Shown here: positions 10,982 to 21,973 of the stretch, piece after piece
How positions within the stretch are numbered: the first letter of the stretch is position 1
Layout of the letters: each line of letters begins with the position of its first letter
Assembly: GCA_009363875.1 (NCBI GenBank)
Contig: CM018682.1
Coordinates: 50,723,372-50,787,371, forward strand
Source of the DNA: Mikania micrantha
Taxonomy: Eukaryota > Streptophyta > Magnoliopsida > Asterales > Asteraceae
Direction: 5' to 3'
DNA: 64,000 nucleotides
Translations under genes and position numbers: made by a program
Notes under the pieces: generated by a model
Databases searched by the model: none
Seen by the model: the letters and a program-made list of their open reading frames with translations, nothing else
Told to the model about the DNA's origin: nothing

Positions 10982-11735
10982 TTAATCCTTAGTCAACACA
11001 ACGTCACTACTCCTCTGATACACCTTGACTTGACCAAGACTTGAGGCAGTCATATGTTTAAGCTTGAGAAGATCAGAAGCATCTCTGGGCAACATTTGCT
11101 CGGGAAACCTCTCATCAATAAGCATCTGTACAAATCTGGGATACATGTAGAATCGATCCTTAGCTTTGGTGTTATTATCAGACATGTATCTGAATATCAT
11201 AGCAGAGAAATTGAACGGTTTGTAGAAGATCAATGCCACCATAGCCGATCTCATCAAGTCCCTGAGTTCATCAAAGGTTCCCTTCCTCATACTTAAACAG
11301 TGTAGCAACACATGTGCAAGCAGTTTATACTGCAAAGGAAGCTTTCCTTTCTTGATTGAAATCAGATTGTAGACTCCAAAGTATCTAATCCGCATGAAAC
11401 AGCCTTTGATACACCTTTATGGAATAAGAGTCATCCCAGCAGATTCTCCTCCAAACTGTAACACCCGTCTGATGTCAGCTTCTGTAATACGAATTGCTTG
11501 TCCAAGCACATTCACCTATATCACATACTCCTCATCAACACTGATCAATCTGGCAGACTCCTAGAAGCTCTATATATGTGATATGTAAATCTAGCACGTA
11601 TTGGAGATAGCATGATATATCCTAGACCGTCTCAGAAACTCGATCATCGGTCTGAAATCTTTCCCATTCATGGTAGTAGGATCTAGATAAGCACATAAGT
11701 TGTGCTTGTCTCCGAAAGTAAGATTCGTCATTTCT
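10982..11735 (-). pseudogene. copia additional ORF, N-terminal globular part
   Basis: The reading starts at MTNLTFGDKHNLCAYLDP (Met codon near 11732) and continues with FRPMIEFLRRSRIYHAIS to a stop. After a gap of broken frame comes a 137-aa stretch (11395-10982) with LLAHVLLHCLSMRKGTFDEL, PFNFSAMIFRYMSDN and FYMYPRFVQMLIDERFP. It looks like a folded alpha-helical domain. It lies 2.2 kb behind the end of pol, in the place where env-like or other extra genes sit in some Sireviruses. No signal peptide or transmembrane segment is evident, which argues against a retroviral-type envelope. Broken by at least three stops. Confidence 0.6.
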
Positions 11736-11814
11736 ACAATCAGGAAAAAAAACAAGATTAAAACAAAATTTTTAAAAAAATTGAAAAAGCAAAAAATTTC
11801 TAAGTGTTGAACCC

Positions 11815-12130
11815 AGCGAACCTTCCCCTTAGACGAACCTAAGTCTAGACGAACCTGTTGTTCAGACAAACCTATTCAACTGAACGAACCTTCTGATGAA
11901 TGAACCTTGAATGAACGAACCTTTAATGAACGAACCTTACATGAACGAACCTTGAATGAATGAACCTTCATACCAAACGAACTTGTTGGTCAAACGAACC
12001 TTGACCAACAAAGGTTTGGTTCTTATAAAATTCAGAGGTTCGTCACGAACCTATCCAGTTCAAACGAACCTTCAAGATCCAGCGAACCTTTAGTTCATCC
12101 AGCGAACCTTGTTCATCCAACGAACCTAAC
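11815..12130. repeat. CGAACCT cluster 1 in copia element
   Basis: Irregularly spaced CGAACCT / TGAACCTT words (about 20) every 8-25 bp, without a fixed period. It sits just upstream (minus strand) of the additional ORF start and overlaps non-coding sequence only. Confidence 0.85.
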
Positions 12131-12459
12131 CCAATTTTAAAATCTTCGAATTAGATGAAAAAATTTATATCCCAAGATTTGAAATTCAACGACGAACAAC
12201 TTTAATGTAAACATTTTTTTTCAGAAACTAAGTTTCAATAGGTTTAGACTCAACAAAACAGGTTCGACTTAAACAAACCTAAAACCAGTCTTATCTCCTA
12301 ATTCAATCGGTCAAATTTCAATATTTATACCTAAAAATGATCACAATACAAATACGCATCTAATGAAATAAGTCAAAAGGCTTCAGAGGTCTTCAATCGA
12401 AAATCGAAAAATTATAATTTGCAGGGTCGGCAGGTTCTGAAAATGAAAGTGACGAAGGT

Positions 12460-12675
12460 TTCTCACGAACCTGATATTTATATGCGAACCTATTTGACAA
12501 ACCTTTTTCACGAACCTCTCAGACGAACCTGTCCAAAAACCTATTGGACGAACCTGTCAAACGAACCAATTGGACGAACCTATCCAACGAACCAATTAAA
12601 CGAACCTATCCAACAAACCTATTGGACGAACCTGTTTGACGAACCTCTCCCAAACCTTTTCAGGCGAACCTTTTT
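12460..12675. repeat. CGAACCT cluster 2 in copia element
   Basis: About fifteen ACGAACCT / CAAACCT words, many as CCTATTGGACGAACCT or CCTATCCAACGAACC. Translated on the plus strand they give a meaningless repetitive peptide. It lies between pol and the additional ORF. Confidence 0.85.
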
Positions 12676-12679
12676 TTTT

Positions 12680-13900
12680 AAATCCAATTTTATTTAAAAT
12701 TTAAAAACAAACACATTTTTTAATGTTTCAAAGTCAAACAAATAATCAAAAATTATTGATTTAACATCAGATAAAAACAAAAATCTTTTTGTAATTTTTA
12801 AAATTTTCAGAACAACTAAACTACACATTTAACAAATCTAACTATACTAACAAAACAATCACATATTTTTGTTTGAGAAAGATCCAGATATGAGATCATA
12901 TTGTATTACAATTAACAACACATCTGATTGAATTAATGAATATATTTATTAGCAAATTACAATTCAAAAATGATTATTAGTATATTTATCCTCTTTAAGT
13001 TTAATTACTTAGTCAAGATATCAATTTAAACAAAATTATCAAATACCTTATAATATCCATTTACTTGAACAAATCCGCGGTTTGTGAATAACTAATCAAA
13101 CACAAATGTTCTTGAAACTAATTACTTCAATTTTAACTAGCTTGATCATGCAAAAACAAAATAGAATTTCTTATGAAAATAACAAAATATAAAATAATTT
13201 AAATTTGTTCAAAATCTTGGAATCAAGGTTGATACTTACGTATACTCAGATGATCCAGACAATGAACTAAAAAATAATTTAAGATTAAGCTTTTAACAAT
13301 CAGACCGATATTTTCATATACGCAGAGATTGTCCAAATCTTAATTAGAACCAAGAAAACAAATTTGAATCGTTTAAAGCTATAACAATCAGGTCGATACG
13401 TAAGTATACGCAAAGAATGTTTCAACTTTAAACTAACGTAAAAGAAAAACAAAATTAAAATTTCTTTTGAAAATTAAACACATGATCAAACCTAGTAATT
13501 TGAATTTTTGTTCAAGAAACATTTTGTAAGAATAATTACCGCTCATTCAGGACAAAACTAAGTACTGTATTCTAAGCATCTATTTCTTATAAAGCATAAT
13601 CAAACTTTTGTTTAATTTCATCTTAACTAAGTTATAAACCTACTAACACATCATACTTAGTAATTGTAACTGCTCTTTATTTTTAAATTCTTTATGATAC
13701 AAATGTATTTCCAATTGCAAACAATGTGCTATCATTTCTCACTTGGTCGGATCAATTTCTCAGAATTTTAAAATTTTTAATGTTTTTGTGTTTTTGGTTT
13801 TTCAACTGTTTTTGTATTTTTCAAAATTTTCTCCCCCTAAAAACTAAAACACAAAATAACAAAGAATTAAAATATCTGATGTTAATTCAATAAAAACTGA
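12680..13900 (-). other. AT-rich non-coding gap between copia pol and additional ORF
   Basis: Very AT-rich, no open frame of note. It contains three related copies of TCGATACGTAAGTATACGCA (see 13225-13425) and ends at 13830-13845 in a CTCCCCCTA run next to the pol stop. It may carry a promoter or splice sites for the extra gene; none is evident. Confidence 0.5.
13225..13425. repeat. three spaced copies of a palindrome-bearing motif
   Basis: GTTGATACTTACGTATACTC (near 13229), GACCGATATTTTCATATACG (near 13303) and GTCGATACGTAAGTATACGC (near 13393), each about 80-90 bp apart and followed by an AAT...TCC-like phrase. They are degenerate copies of one unit. Confidence 0.55.
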
Positions 13901-15475
13901 TTACGAAGGAATGTGATTTTTAACTACCTCACCCATGTCACGAATTCCATTTAATTTGAGCAAATACTCAAAACGGTTTTTGTCAAAGGCCTTGGTGAGA
14001 AGGTCTGCTCTTTGCTCAATCGTATGTATCTCCACCACATCAATAAGTTTCTTTTCATAGCAATCGCGTATGAAATGAAACCTAATATCAATGTGTTTGG
14101 ATCGTGAATGATACACACAGGATTCTTAGTAATAGCAATAGCAGCATCGTTATCAACATGAATCGGGGTAGTCAGAAAATTCAAATCGTAGTCTCTCATC
14201 TGTTGTTGTATCCATAAAACTTGTGAATAACTGGCAGCCGCTACATACTCAGCCTCACAGGTAGAAATAGCAACAGATGTCTGCTTTTTGCACTTCCTAG
14301 AAACTAACCGCTCCCCTAAAAATTGTGCACCTCCAGTTGTGGATTTCGCATCAGTCTTACATCCTCCATAGTCAGAATCACTGTAATTGAAGGAAAAGTT
14401 ATCATCCTTAGGAAAGCACAGACCGCTGTCTGGTGTACCCTTCAGATAACGAAGAATTCTCTTGACTGCTATCAGATGTGACACTTTAGGTTTTGATTGA
14501 TAGAGAGCATAGATACTTGTAGCAAATACAATATATGGCCTTGAGGCAGTCAAATACATCAAACTTCCAATCATTCCACGATACAAAGTAGCATCAATTA
14601 GCTCCCCCTTAATATCAGGCTCAATCCCGTGATTCGGCTGAATGGGCGTGGAAATGGGTTTACAATCAAGCATGCTAAACCGTTTTAGCACATCTTGAAT
14701 GTATTTTGTCTGATGAATGAATATTCCATCATCAGTCTGATCAATTTGTAAACCCAATAAGAATTTGATGTCAGACGGGGCACTCATTTTGAATTTCTCA
14801 ATCATAACCTCTTTAAACTCCAAACACAGTTGCTCATCGGTAGATCCAAAGATGATGTCATCTACATAGATATCTACAAGAATAATATCCTTGCCCTTTT
14901 CCCGATAAAACAGTGTTTTGTCAATATGACCCCTATTGAACCCGTGTTCAATAAGGTGAGTCGATAAGGTCTCATACCAGGCACGTGGAGCCTCATGTAG
15001 ACCATACAGTGCTTTGTCAAGGAGGTAAACCTGATCCCGGTGGATAGGATCCTCAAAGCCCGGTGGCTGACAAACGTACATTGTTTCCTTCAAAGACCCA
15101 TAAAGAAATGCAGACTTGACATCCAACTGAAAAACTTTAAATTTCTTATGAGCAGCAAAAGCCAGAAAGAGTCGAATTGCTTCTATCTGCGCCACAGGTG
15201 CAAACACTTCGTCATAATCAATCTTCGACTTGTTTGAAACCTTGAACCACTAAACGTGCTTTGTTCCTAGCAATTATGCCTCGATCATCTCTTTTGCATC
15301 TTAACACCCATCTAGTGCCAATTTTCTTCTCTCCCTTTGGCAAATCAACTAGATGCCAAACACCCAACTTCTGAAACTGCTTTAGCTCCTCTTGCATAGC
15401 CTCCACCCTAGCAGGCTCACGCAATGCTTCAGTAACAGATTTTTGCTCAATCTGAGAAATAAATGCAGAATGCAT
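13901..15475 (-). pseudogene. copia reverse transcriptase and RNase H
   Basis: RT copies element RNA to cDNA; RNase H removes the template. Seen from the N-terminus: GVWHLVDLPKGEKKIGTRWV, a break near 15222 (frame change after GFKQVE), FQLDVKSAFLYG with the first active-site Asp, KALYGLHEAPRAWYETL and YVDDIIFGST with the catalytic Asp pair. RNase H shows YSDSDYGGCKTDAKSTTGG, STCEAEYVAAA and VDNDAAIAI. A second frame change near 14110 separates the last 71 codons (SKHIDIRFHFIRDCYEKKLI to the stop at 13901). Catalytic residues are present; two frameshifts make it non-functional. It is one reading with the integrase upstream through a Ser/His-rich linker (15476-15726) that has a stop near 15481. 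Confidence 0.92.
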
Positions 15476-15726
15476 CCATAACTATTGAGTTCCATGAGTT
15501 CTTTCTAACTCAACATACAAACTCTCTTCATTTGCAGCCTGATGTCGTGTATGTACTCCAGCAGATGGATTTCCAATAGGATGATTTACATGTACTCTAG
15601 TGACTGGTACTTGTGGAACTTCAACATTATGATCAAGATTTGTAATATTCTGATTAACATCTTGATCATGAGAAACAACATCTTCAAAAACATCATGATC
15701 ATCATCAAATGACCAATCATCATTAA

Positions 15727-16707
15727 TTAATCTGACACGCCTTCCTCAGGTGGATTATTATCTTCAGCTTGATGAGAAATACGTTGATCCTCAGAATTTT
15801 GCAAATCATATAACATTTGTAAGGTTATTTCCTCATCAGAAACATTTGGAGACAAATTAAAAGACTCAAAAAGTTTATCATAACGAGAAAGCCAATTTGG
15901 TCCTTTCCCATCAGGTATAGGTGTATGTCTTTGAACATCCACATTATACCATAATTCCACAACACCCGTACGTTTATTAAACACACATTTGTTGGGAAGA
16001 CTATAGCCAAGAAAGAAACCTTCTTCAACTTTAGAGTTGAATTTTGCATCTTTCTTAAGCATGGTACAAGGAGCCCCGAATGGTTCCAAGTGTTCCAAAT
16101 TAGGTTTTCGATTTTGAAGTAATTCATAGCATGTCTTATTGTGTCTTTTCACAATCAAAACTCGATTAAGAGTAAAACAGGCTGTAGCGACAGCTTCACT
16201 CCATAATGTAATGGGTAGCTTAGAATAAGCGAGCATAGTTCTAGCAGTCTCAATCAACGTTCTATTCTTTCTCTCAGCTACACCATTCATCTGTGGTTCA
16301 TATGGTGCACTGAATTGCTGTCGAATGCCCTTTGAATCACAAAATTCTTCCATTTGATGATTCTTCAACTCAGTCCCATTATCTGAATGAACACACCTTA
16401 CTCTCAATTTGTATAATGTCTCCAACCTGTTCACCAACAACACAAAATTTTCATAAGTTTCAGATTTATACTTTAAGAACATTACCCATGAAAATCTAGA
16501 AAAATCATTAGTCACCACAAAACAATATGATTCACCACCTATACTTTTCATATTGATTGGACCAAACAAATCCATGTGAAGAAGTTCAAGTGGTTTATCA
16601 ATAGAAAACATTGTTTTTGTTTTATGTGACCTCCTTTTCTGTTTACCCTTCTTGCATGACACACACACATCAGGAAGTTTAAAGTGTTTAACCGGTACAC
16701 CCTTCAT
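15727..16707 (-). pseudogene. copia integrase, zinc finger partly deleted
   Basis: Integrase core with HMDLFGP, HSDNGTE and NGVAERKNRTL; the spacing from the second Asp to Glu is 35 residues, as required for the DDE active site. CVSCKKGKQ supplies the CC half of the HHCC finger. The HH half is missing: SWH of the upstream segment joins almost directly to KGVPVK near 16700, with a frame change. The core is followed by the copia GKGPNWLSRYDKLFES region. The 326-residue open stretch ends at a stop at 15727. With the finger lost it should not assemble normally. Confidence 0.9.
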
Positions 16708-17161
16708 GCCAAGACCGCGTATCCTGCTCGGTTGCCTTAGACACCAAACATGTCTCCACCTTGTTCACCGTCTCTGCTTTTGCCATGTCTAGAACATATA
16801 AATCCTTACTCTTGTCAGCATTCATCAGAATCCAATCTTCAGGAATCTGAATTCCTTGTTGAAGTACATAACATCTTTCATTATCAAACATCACTTTATA
16901 GCCTTTGTCACAAATCTGTGACACACTCAACAGGTTGTTAGTTAACTCTTTGCAGTAATTAACATTGTCAAAGGAAACTTTATCATTAATCAAACAACCA
17001 CACCTGGTAATCTGACCACCTTTGTCACCTGCAAAGTTAACATAACTCCCTTTCATTTGTCTGAAATCCTTCAACAGACCCAACTCTCTTGTCATGTGCC
17101 GTGAGCATCCACTATCATCAATCCATCGACTGTTGATATGGCCCATGAATGTCGCCTGCAC
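16688..17161 (-). pseudogene. copia protease and GAG-pre-integrase region
   Basis: Aspartic protease that would process the polyprotein: WIDDSGCSRHMT carries the D-S-G active site at about residues 15-18. LTNNLLSVSQICDKGYKVMF and the pre-integrase WILMNADKSKDLYVLDMA follow. Continuous with gag through about 180 bp (17162-17343) of broken reading. It ends at the deletion joint with integrase. Confidence 0.9.
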
Positions 17162-17343
17162 AATAAATTAAAATTTTGATCAGTATCAAAAGGGATGACT
17201 CCCGCCATTCTGGCGTCGAGTCTCCCTAAATGGCCCCTGCCATTCTGTTTTGATGAACTGCTTGAAGACCCATCTTCAATGCTTTCATCCTTTTTAACAG
17301 AAATTTAATCACCTGACTTACATCTTAATTTCCAAAAAGATTT

Positions 17344-18167
17344 TCAATTATCATTTTCTTTTGAAAATGGTTTGGAAGAAAATTTGTCATAGAAATCATC
17401 ATCAGATGATGTCACTATTTGAACAACCTTTTTCAAATTCCTTTTGTTATCAAAAATTTTCTTTTGCTGACTCTTTTCATCCCTTACCCAGACACATTCA
17501 GGATCAAACTTTCTGAGGACTCTCATTTCCTCCTCACTAGATTTCACTTTCCAAGGACTCCAACCAGACTTGATCACCCTACTATCATCAACTGAACTCT
17601 TCCTGATCTTATGATTTGGACAGTTTGCAAAAATATGTCCTTTTCCACTACACATAAAACACTTTCGTGTTTCCGTTGGAGAAAAGGATCTAAATCTGTT
17701 ACAAGTATCCAACTCACAATCAGCAATTACATGACCCACTCTACCACATCTGTAGCATTTTCTTTGTGATAAACTTTTGGTTTTAATTCATCAAAACACT
17801 TAGATGAACTAAAAGATTTAAATGCAACAGATGGAGATGAAACGTTGTTCCTCAAACCAGTGGATTTTATCTTGGAATTATTCTTTTTATTTTGAGAAAG
17901 CTTTGATTTTCCCTTAATTCCAACCCCAAATTTGTTAACATTGTCAACAACCTTGTTGACCACCATGTTAACTTTCTCAGAAAACCATTTTTGTTTTTGA
18001 GAGACACCACTCGTCTCTCCTTTATGTATAGTGGATGCCTTGACAAACACACTTGGTTTTAGATTGGTGGTAGTTTTAACTTTTAGCACTGGTTTGGAAA
18101 CAACAGTTGGTTTAACCACTACTTTCTCAGCTGGTTTCATTTCAGACTTTGACTTCTGAAACTTCAA
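17344..18167 (-). pseudogene. copia gag, C-terminal part with two CCHC knuckles
   Basis: A lysine/serine-rich segment (18167-17727), then two zinc knuckles: CYRCGRVGHVIADC (around 17750-17709) and CFMCSGKGHIFANC (17650-17609), both CX2CX4HX4C. Knuckles bind genomic RNA. A frame change near 17740 falls inside the first knuckle region. The stretch ends with acidic residues and a stop at 17344. 18168-18410 upstream is the same reading with several stops. Confidence 0.85.
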
Positions 18168-18410
18168 ACTCTGCTTCTCAACAATCTTAAGTTGATAACC
18201 ATTCTGTCTGAGAATATCAGCTGGATATTCTGATTATGTGATGTCCTCAATAATAGGAGCATCACAATCAACAAACACTTTATCTTGAGATGATGAACCT
18301 CCCACATTCTCAGTCACTTGTTCAGACACATTCTCCTTTTAGGAAACCGGATGAACTTCCAAATCCCGATTAAGTTGTGAAGCTAGGAGGAGGTGGCACA
18401 TCATGAAAAC

Positions 18411-18884
18411 CTATTCCAGTATTATCATGCGATAATCTTTGCATGGCAGAAAAAAATCTATGACATACTTAGAATTTTGATAATTTTCAAGCTTGCTCTT
18501 GTTCACTTCAGCTTCTGCTTTTGCTGCTGATAATTCAACCTTCAGCTTATGCACTGATTCGAGATGCACAGACACAGCATGGTTATTTTGTAAAACTTTG
18601 ATTTTCATATCTTCATTTTCTTTACTTAAATCGATTATCTTTTTGTCAAAGGATTTTTTTCTTGAAATTAGCTTCTTGTTTGCCTCTGTGCACTCTATCA
18701 GCTGAGAATTCATCTCTTTTAGTTTATCAATGATCTCTAACAGATCCTCATTTACCTCATCCACTTTCTCTTTGCCTTTACGAGTGTCTTCATCCAATGA
18801 AGCAATAAAAGCACCCATCATCATACTGCTTTCCCCAATCATAGCCTTTATCAGCTTGACTAACCAAAGCTTTTGATGACTCAT
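18411..18884 (-). pseudogene. copia gag, coiled-coil segment
   Basis: About 110 residues of heptad-like sequence (LLEIIDKLKEMNSQLIECTE, KKIIDLSKENEDMKIKVLQN, HKLKVELSAAKAEAEVNKSK). A coiled coil between zinc knuckles would serve capsid self-assembly. It joins the previous gag part by a frame change near 18850, where the frames overlap (18790-18884). Confidence 0.8.
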
Positions 18885-19644
18885 GAGACTTTTCTTTCTT
18901 CTTCTGATTGGTTTCTTTTGGCTTGAACATGTTTAAATTCCCTTGTTTCTTCGGATTCTTACATTCTATGGCAAAGTGACCTAACTCACCACAGTTGTAG
19001 CATTGAGTAGTCTTTGGATTGAATCCAAATTTGGTGTTGCGGTCGAAAGTGAATTTCTTGCCAGTTTTCTTTTCATAACGATTGATTCTTAGAATAACAC
19101 TTACTAGTGCCCATTGTGTATCAATTAGCTCCATTTCATCATCATCAATTTGCTCGTAATCTTCAAATGTAAGATTAGCATTTCCAATTCTTCCTGCAAT
19201 TTGGTCATCATATGCGCTGACTACACAAGACAGAATAGACATGTGATCCTGAACAGCTTCGACTGTTACTTTCCTCAGATTTGCAGTATTACTGGAACTT
19301 GTAGATGCAGAAGGTGGATGAGTATTTTCAGAAGTACTAGAAACAAATGTCGTCTGAATCTTTGCAGATGAAGCAGGTGGTGTAACTACAGATCCACCGT
19401 ATAATGAAGGATCTTGTGTAACATTTACTCTTCGAGCTTTTCTTTTATCCTTCATCTCTTGCTCTTCAAGCTTTTGAACAAATTCTACCAAGGTCATTCC
19501 TGGTAAATTCTCTCTCAAGATTAGCACAAAAGAATTCCACTTGTTAGGCAAAGCATCTGCAAGACAATCAATCTTTTCATCTTCAGTATATTCGATGCCA
19601 CACTTTCTAACTTCTGTCAGCAGATGTCTGTATCTAGTGATCAA
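18790..19644 (-). pseudogene. copia gag, central part with first CCHC knuckle
   Basis: Copia gag (UBN2-type) domain continuing from 19687: YTEDEKIDCLADALPNKWNS and LVEFVQKLEEQEMKDKRKAR, a Ser/Thr/Pro-rich spacer, and the zinc knuckle CYNCGELGHFAIEC (near residues 216-229). A Lys-rich tail follows. Separated from the N-terminal part by an in-frame stop at 19687-19689 rather than a frameshift. Confidence 0.9.
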
Positions 19645-19686
19645 TGCTTCCAGAATTTCATTGCCTATAAAATTAAAGTTTTCAAA

Positions 19687-20127
19687 TTATTTGCGAATGT
19701 CTGTAACTTTCATCTTCTTCAAATTTGTATTTCCCTCAACTCTAGCTTTCAAAGCATTCCATAGACTATAAGAAGTCTTGTACTCATCAAACTGATGTAA
19801 AATATGATTTGGAATGGCCTGGCTAAGTATCCAGTACGCCTTCTTCTCCGAATCATACTTCTTTCTCTCATCAACATCTAATCTCTCTAAGAGTTGATAC
19901 AAATCAGTTCCCACAACTCTAGGTCTTTCATATGGAGATAAAATCCATTCCCAAAGATTAGCATCTGTTCCATTAAGGTGTGTTTCAAAACGACCTTTCC
20001 AATTGTCATAGTCTGCCAAATCCAGCAACTTAGGAACTTTATTCGCACTTCCAACTTCGGTTTCACTAATCAGAATGTTATGAATCTTAGAATTCTGACT
20101 TGCCATTGTAGCATACATTTCCGCCAT
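19687..20127 (-). pseudogene. copia gag, N-terminal part
   Basis: Begins MAEMYATMASQNSKIHNILI, the first Met after the leader, about 630 bp downstream of the PBS. Contains LLDLADYDNWKGRFETHLNG, WILSQAIPNHILHQFDEYKT and LWNALKARVEGN, typical of copia gag. It ends at a TAA where the homologous reading simply continues, so it is a nonsense mutation. Confidence 0.9.
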
Positions 20128-20169
20128 GATTTCAAGATTTTATCAGCAAACCTTTTCTGAAAAATCACA

Positions 20170-20530
20170 TCATGAACCTATCAATCAGGCGAACCTTCAA
20201 CAATCTGTGAACTGAACGAACCTTCAGTCACGAACCTGACGAATCTCAAGTAGCGAACCTTAAGTCACGAACCTTGATCACGAACCTCAAGACACGAACC
20301 TTGAGACAAGCGAACTCAAGTCAGACGAACCTCTGCTGAAAAGCAACGAACCTTGCAAAAAACCTTCAGACGAACCTTGCAGAATACCAACGAACCTTGC
20401 AGAAAATCCACAAACCTCTTTTGAAATCCCAAACGAACCTCAGAAAAATGCCTTGAACAGCGAACCTATTGTTCCAGCTATCCACAGGTTCGGCTCACGA
20501 ACCTGTACTTCTAAATTCGAAATTTTGGAG
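20170..20530. repeat. CGAACCT cluster in copia 5' leader
   Basis: More than a dozen GCGAACCT, ACGAACCTT and GTCACGAACCT words at irregular spacing between the PBS and the gag start, followed by a single GGTTCG (20487). The same word occurs in both LTRs of this element. Confidence 0.85.
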
Positions 20531-20754
20531 GGAAAACCTTCCAAAATTTGAAGAAAATCCTTCCAATTCTTCAAATCAACACCACAAATCCGTGAATTGT
20601 AGTATTCCACAACAATTGATGATGAATTTGCACACAAAACAGCAATCAATCACAATGAAAAGAAGAATTTTTGATCCATTACTTGATCTTCTAATCTTCA
20701 AATCTTCAAATACTTGAATTTCTTTGACAAATCCTTTATAGAACTTCACCAAAA

Positions 20755-20766
20755 GCTCTAATACCA
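20755..20766 (-). promoter_or_regulatory. copia primer binding site (initiator tRNA-Met type)
   Basis: Minus strand TGGTATTAGAGC, one base different from the common TGGTATCAGAGC, five bases after the LTR end. Confidence 0.85.
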
Positions 20767-20771
20767 CTATT

Positions 20772-21240
20772 TGATCTGGATCATATCAAGAAGCTCTATG
20801 AACAATTAAACACATGCGGAATCTATGTTTAATCTATAAGAATCAAAGAAGAACAAGCATTTCCATAAACATCTTTATCTCATTAATCAATAATAATTGA
20901 TTACAACTCTCACATAGAGAATTTCTCACACAGAGAAAACACACACACTCTCTACAGGTTTTCTAAAGTTCTCCAAAAGTTATAAGAAAATCATACAAAC
21001 CTTCTATATATACAAAACTGCCAGCCGAACCTATTTCCTAGCCGAACCGTTAGGTTCGCTAGCCGAACCTTGAGGTTCGCTGGGCAAACCTAGGTTGCTA
21101 AACCTAATAGGTTCGTCGAACCTTTCCAAGGTTATAGGTTCGCCGAACCTGCTAAGGTTCGTGGGCCAGACGAACCTAAGCAAAACCTTATAAATTTTCT
21201 ATAATTTACATGTTTGAATAGCAACCTATTACAAATATGA
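20772..21240 (-). mobile_element. copia 5' LTR
   Basis: Nearly the same sequence as 7682-8183. Its outer end is unclear: after TACAAATATG the two LTRs diverge, and this copy reads AACCATACTAAAC, so the terminal TGTTAG is altered or lost. It contains GGTTCG/CGAACC words at 21050-21175. Confidence 0.82.
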
Positions 21241-21973
21241 ACCATACTAAACTCAATAAGTGACTTGAATACAACCAAATTACAACAAGAAGTGAGAGCA
21301 TTGGTAGTCAATCATAGTTCAGTGCACAAACAATGAAGGAGAGAACGTAGCCCCTCTTTTAATTTTTTTTATAACTGTTATGGGGTGAAACATGTGATCA
21401 AAGTCTTTTCATCAAACTTCCATTAAAACAACCTTATCAAGTCTATTTACAAATTTCTTACACAATAACAAGTCTTATAAATGTTCTTATGACTAAATGT
21501 ACCCTTTCCTACATGTGTTTTATTAAAAATCTATTTTAATTAAACTCAAAAACTTTTAAACTTGGGGTCTTAAGATGTACAGTTTTGTTATCAGTTCAAC
21601 ATGTGTATTCAACCTTTCAACATTTGATAAAAAATGGTAACATCGGATCAAACGTGTCATGGTTTTCAAATCTTATAACATGTAGTCATCTTGTTCAATA
21701 TACACATCAAGATTCATACATTCATTCATTCATTCTTAATCATAATCTTTATGACGTTAGTACTGGGTGATCCCAACAAGTGAAAGCGGACACGTTTGGT
21801 TACACCAACGCTGCAGTTAGCATTTTAAATTTGTTTTAAAACCTAACTGCAGATTGAAAGGGTTTACAGCAATATGGGTTTGCTGCTAATTAGTTTACCA
21901 GCATAGGTCATATTGGCCACATTACGACAACAAGGAGTTGTTGTTGATTGATTTGAATTGCTTGGGCCATGTT
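21241..21973 (+). mobile_element. D0 gypsy LTR (B-type), middle piece
   Basis: Plus-oriented sequence related to element B's LTR: GTAGCCCCTCTTTT...TTATGGGGTG hairpin (21349-21386), GTTAGTACTGGGTGATC (21754-21770), GGTTACACCAACGCTG, GCTGCTAATTAGTTTACCAGC (21880-21901). Its upstream part is missing beyond the copia element. It is interrupted by the outer solo LTR and resumes at 30290. Confidence 0.82.
21969..21973. repeat. target-site duplication ATGTT (outer solo LTR)
   Basis: ATGTT at 21969-21973 and at 30290-30294 flank the outer solo LTR exactly. Confidence 0.9.

Larger units (their letters stand above)
7682..21240 (-). mobile_element. Ty1/copia element, Sirevirus-like, about 13.5 kb
   Basis: A whole copia element on the minus strand: 5' LTR (20772 to about 21240), PBS (20755-20766), gag, protease, integrase, RT/RNase H, an AT-rich gap, a 3.4-kb extra ORF, PPT (8184-8196) and 3' LTR (7682-8183). 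Domain order PR-INT-RT-RH defines copia. The long gag with coiled coil and the additional 3' ORF suggest the Sirevirus group. The LTRs are highly similar but differ by a 26-bp indel. No clean target-site duplication: the left flank reads GAATT and the right flank does not, so an end was altered after insertion. All reading frames are broken. Confidence 0.92.

Noticed and set aside
12419..12697. Plus-strand 92-aa frame rich in TNL and EPL words
   Set aside because: Translation of the CGAACCT cluster; no domain, and in non-coding sequence of the copia element.
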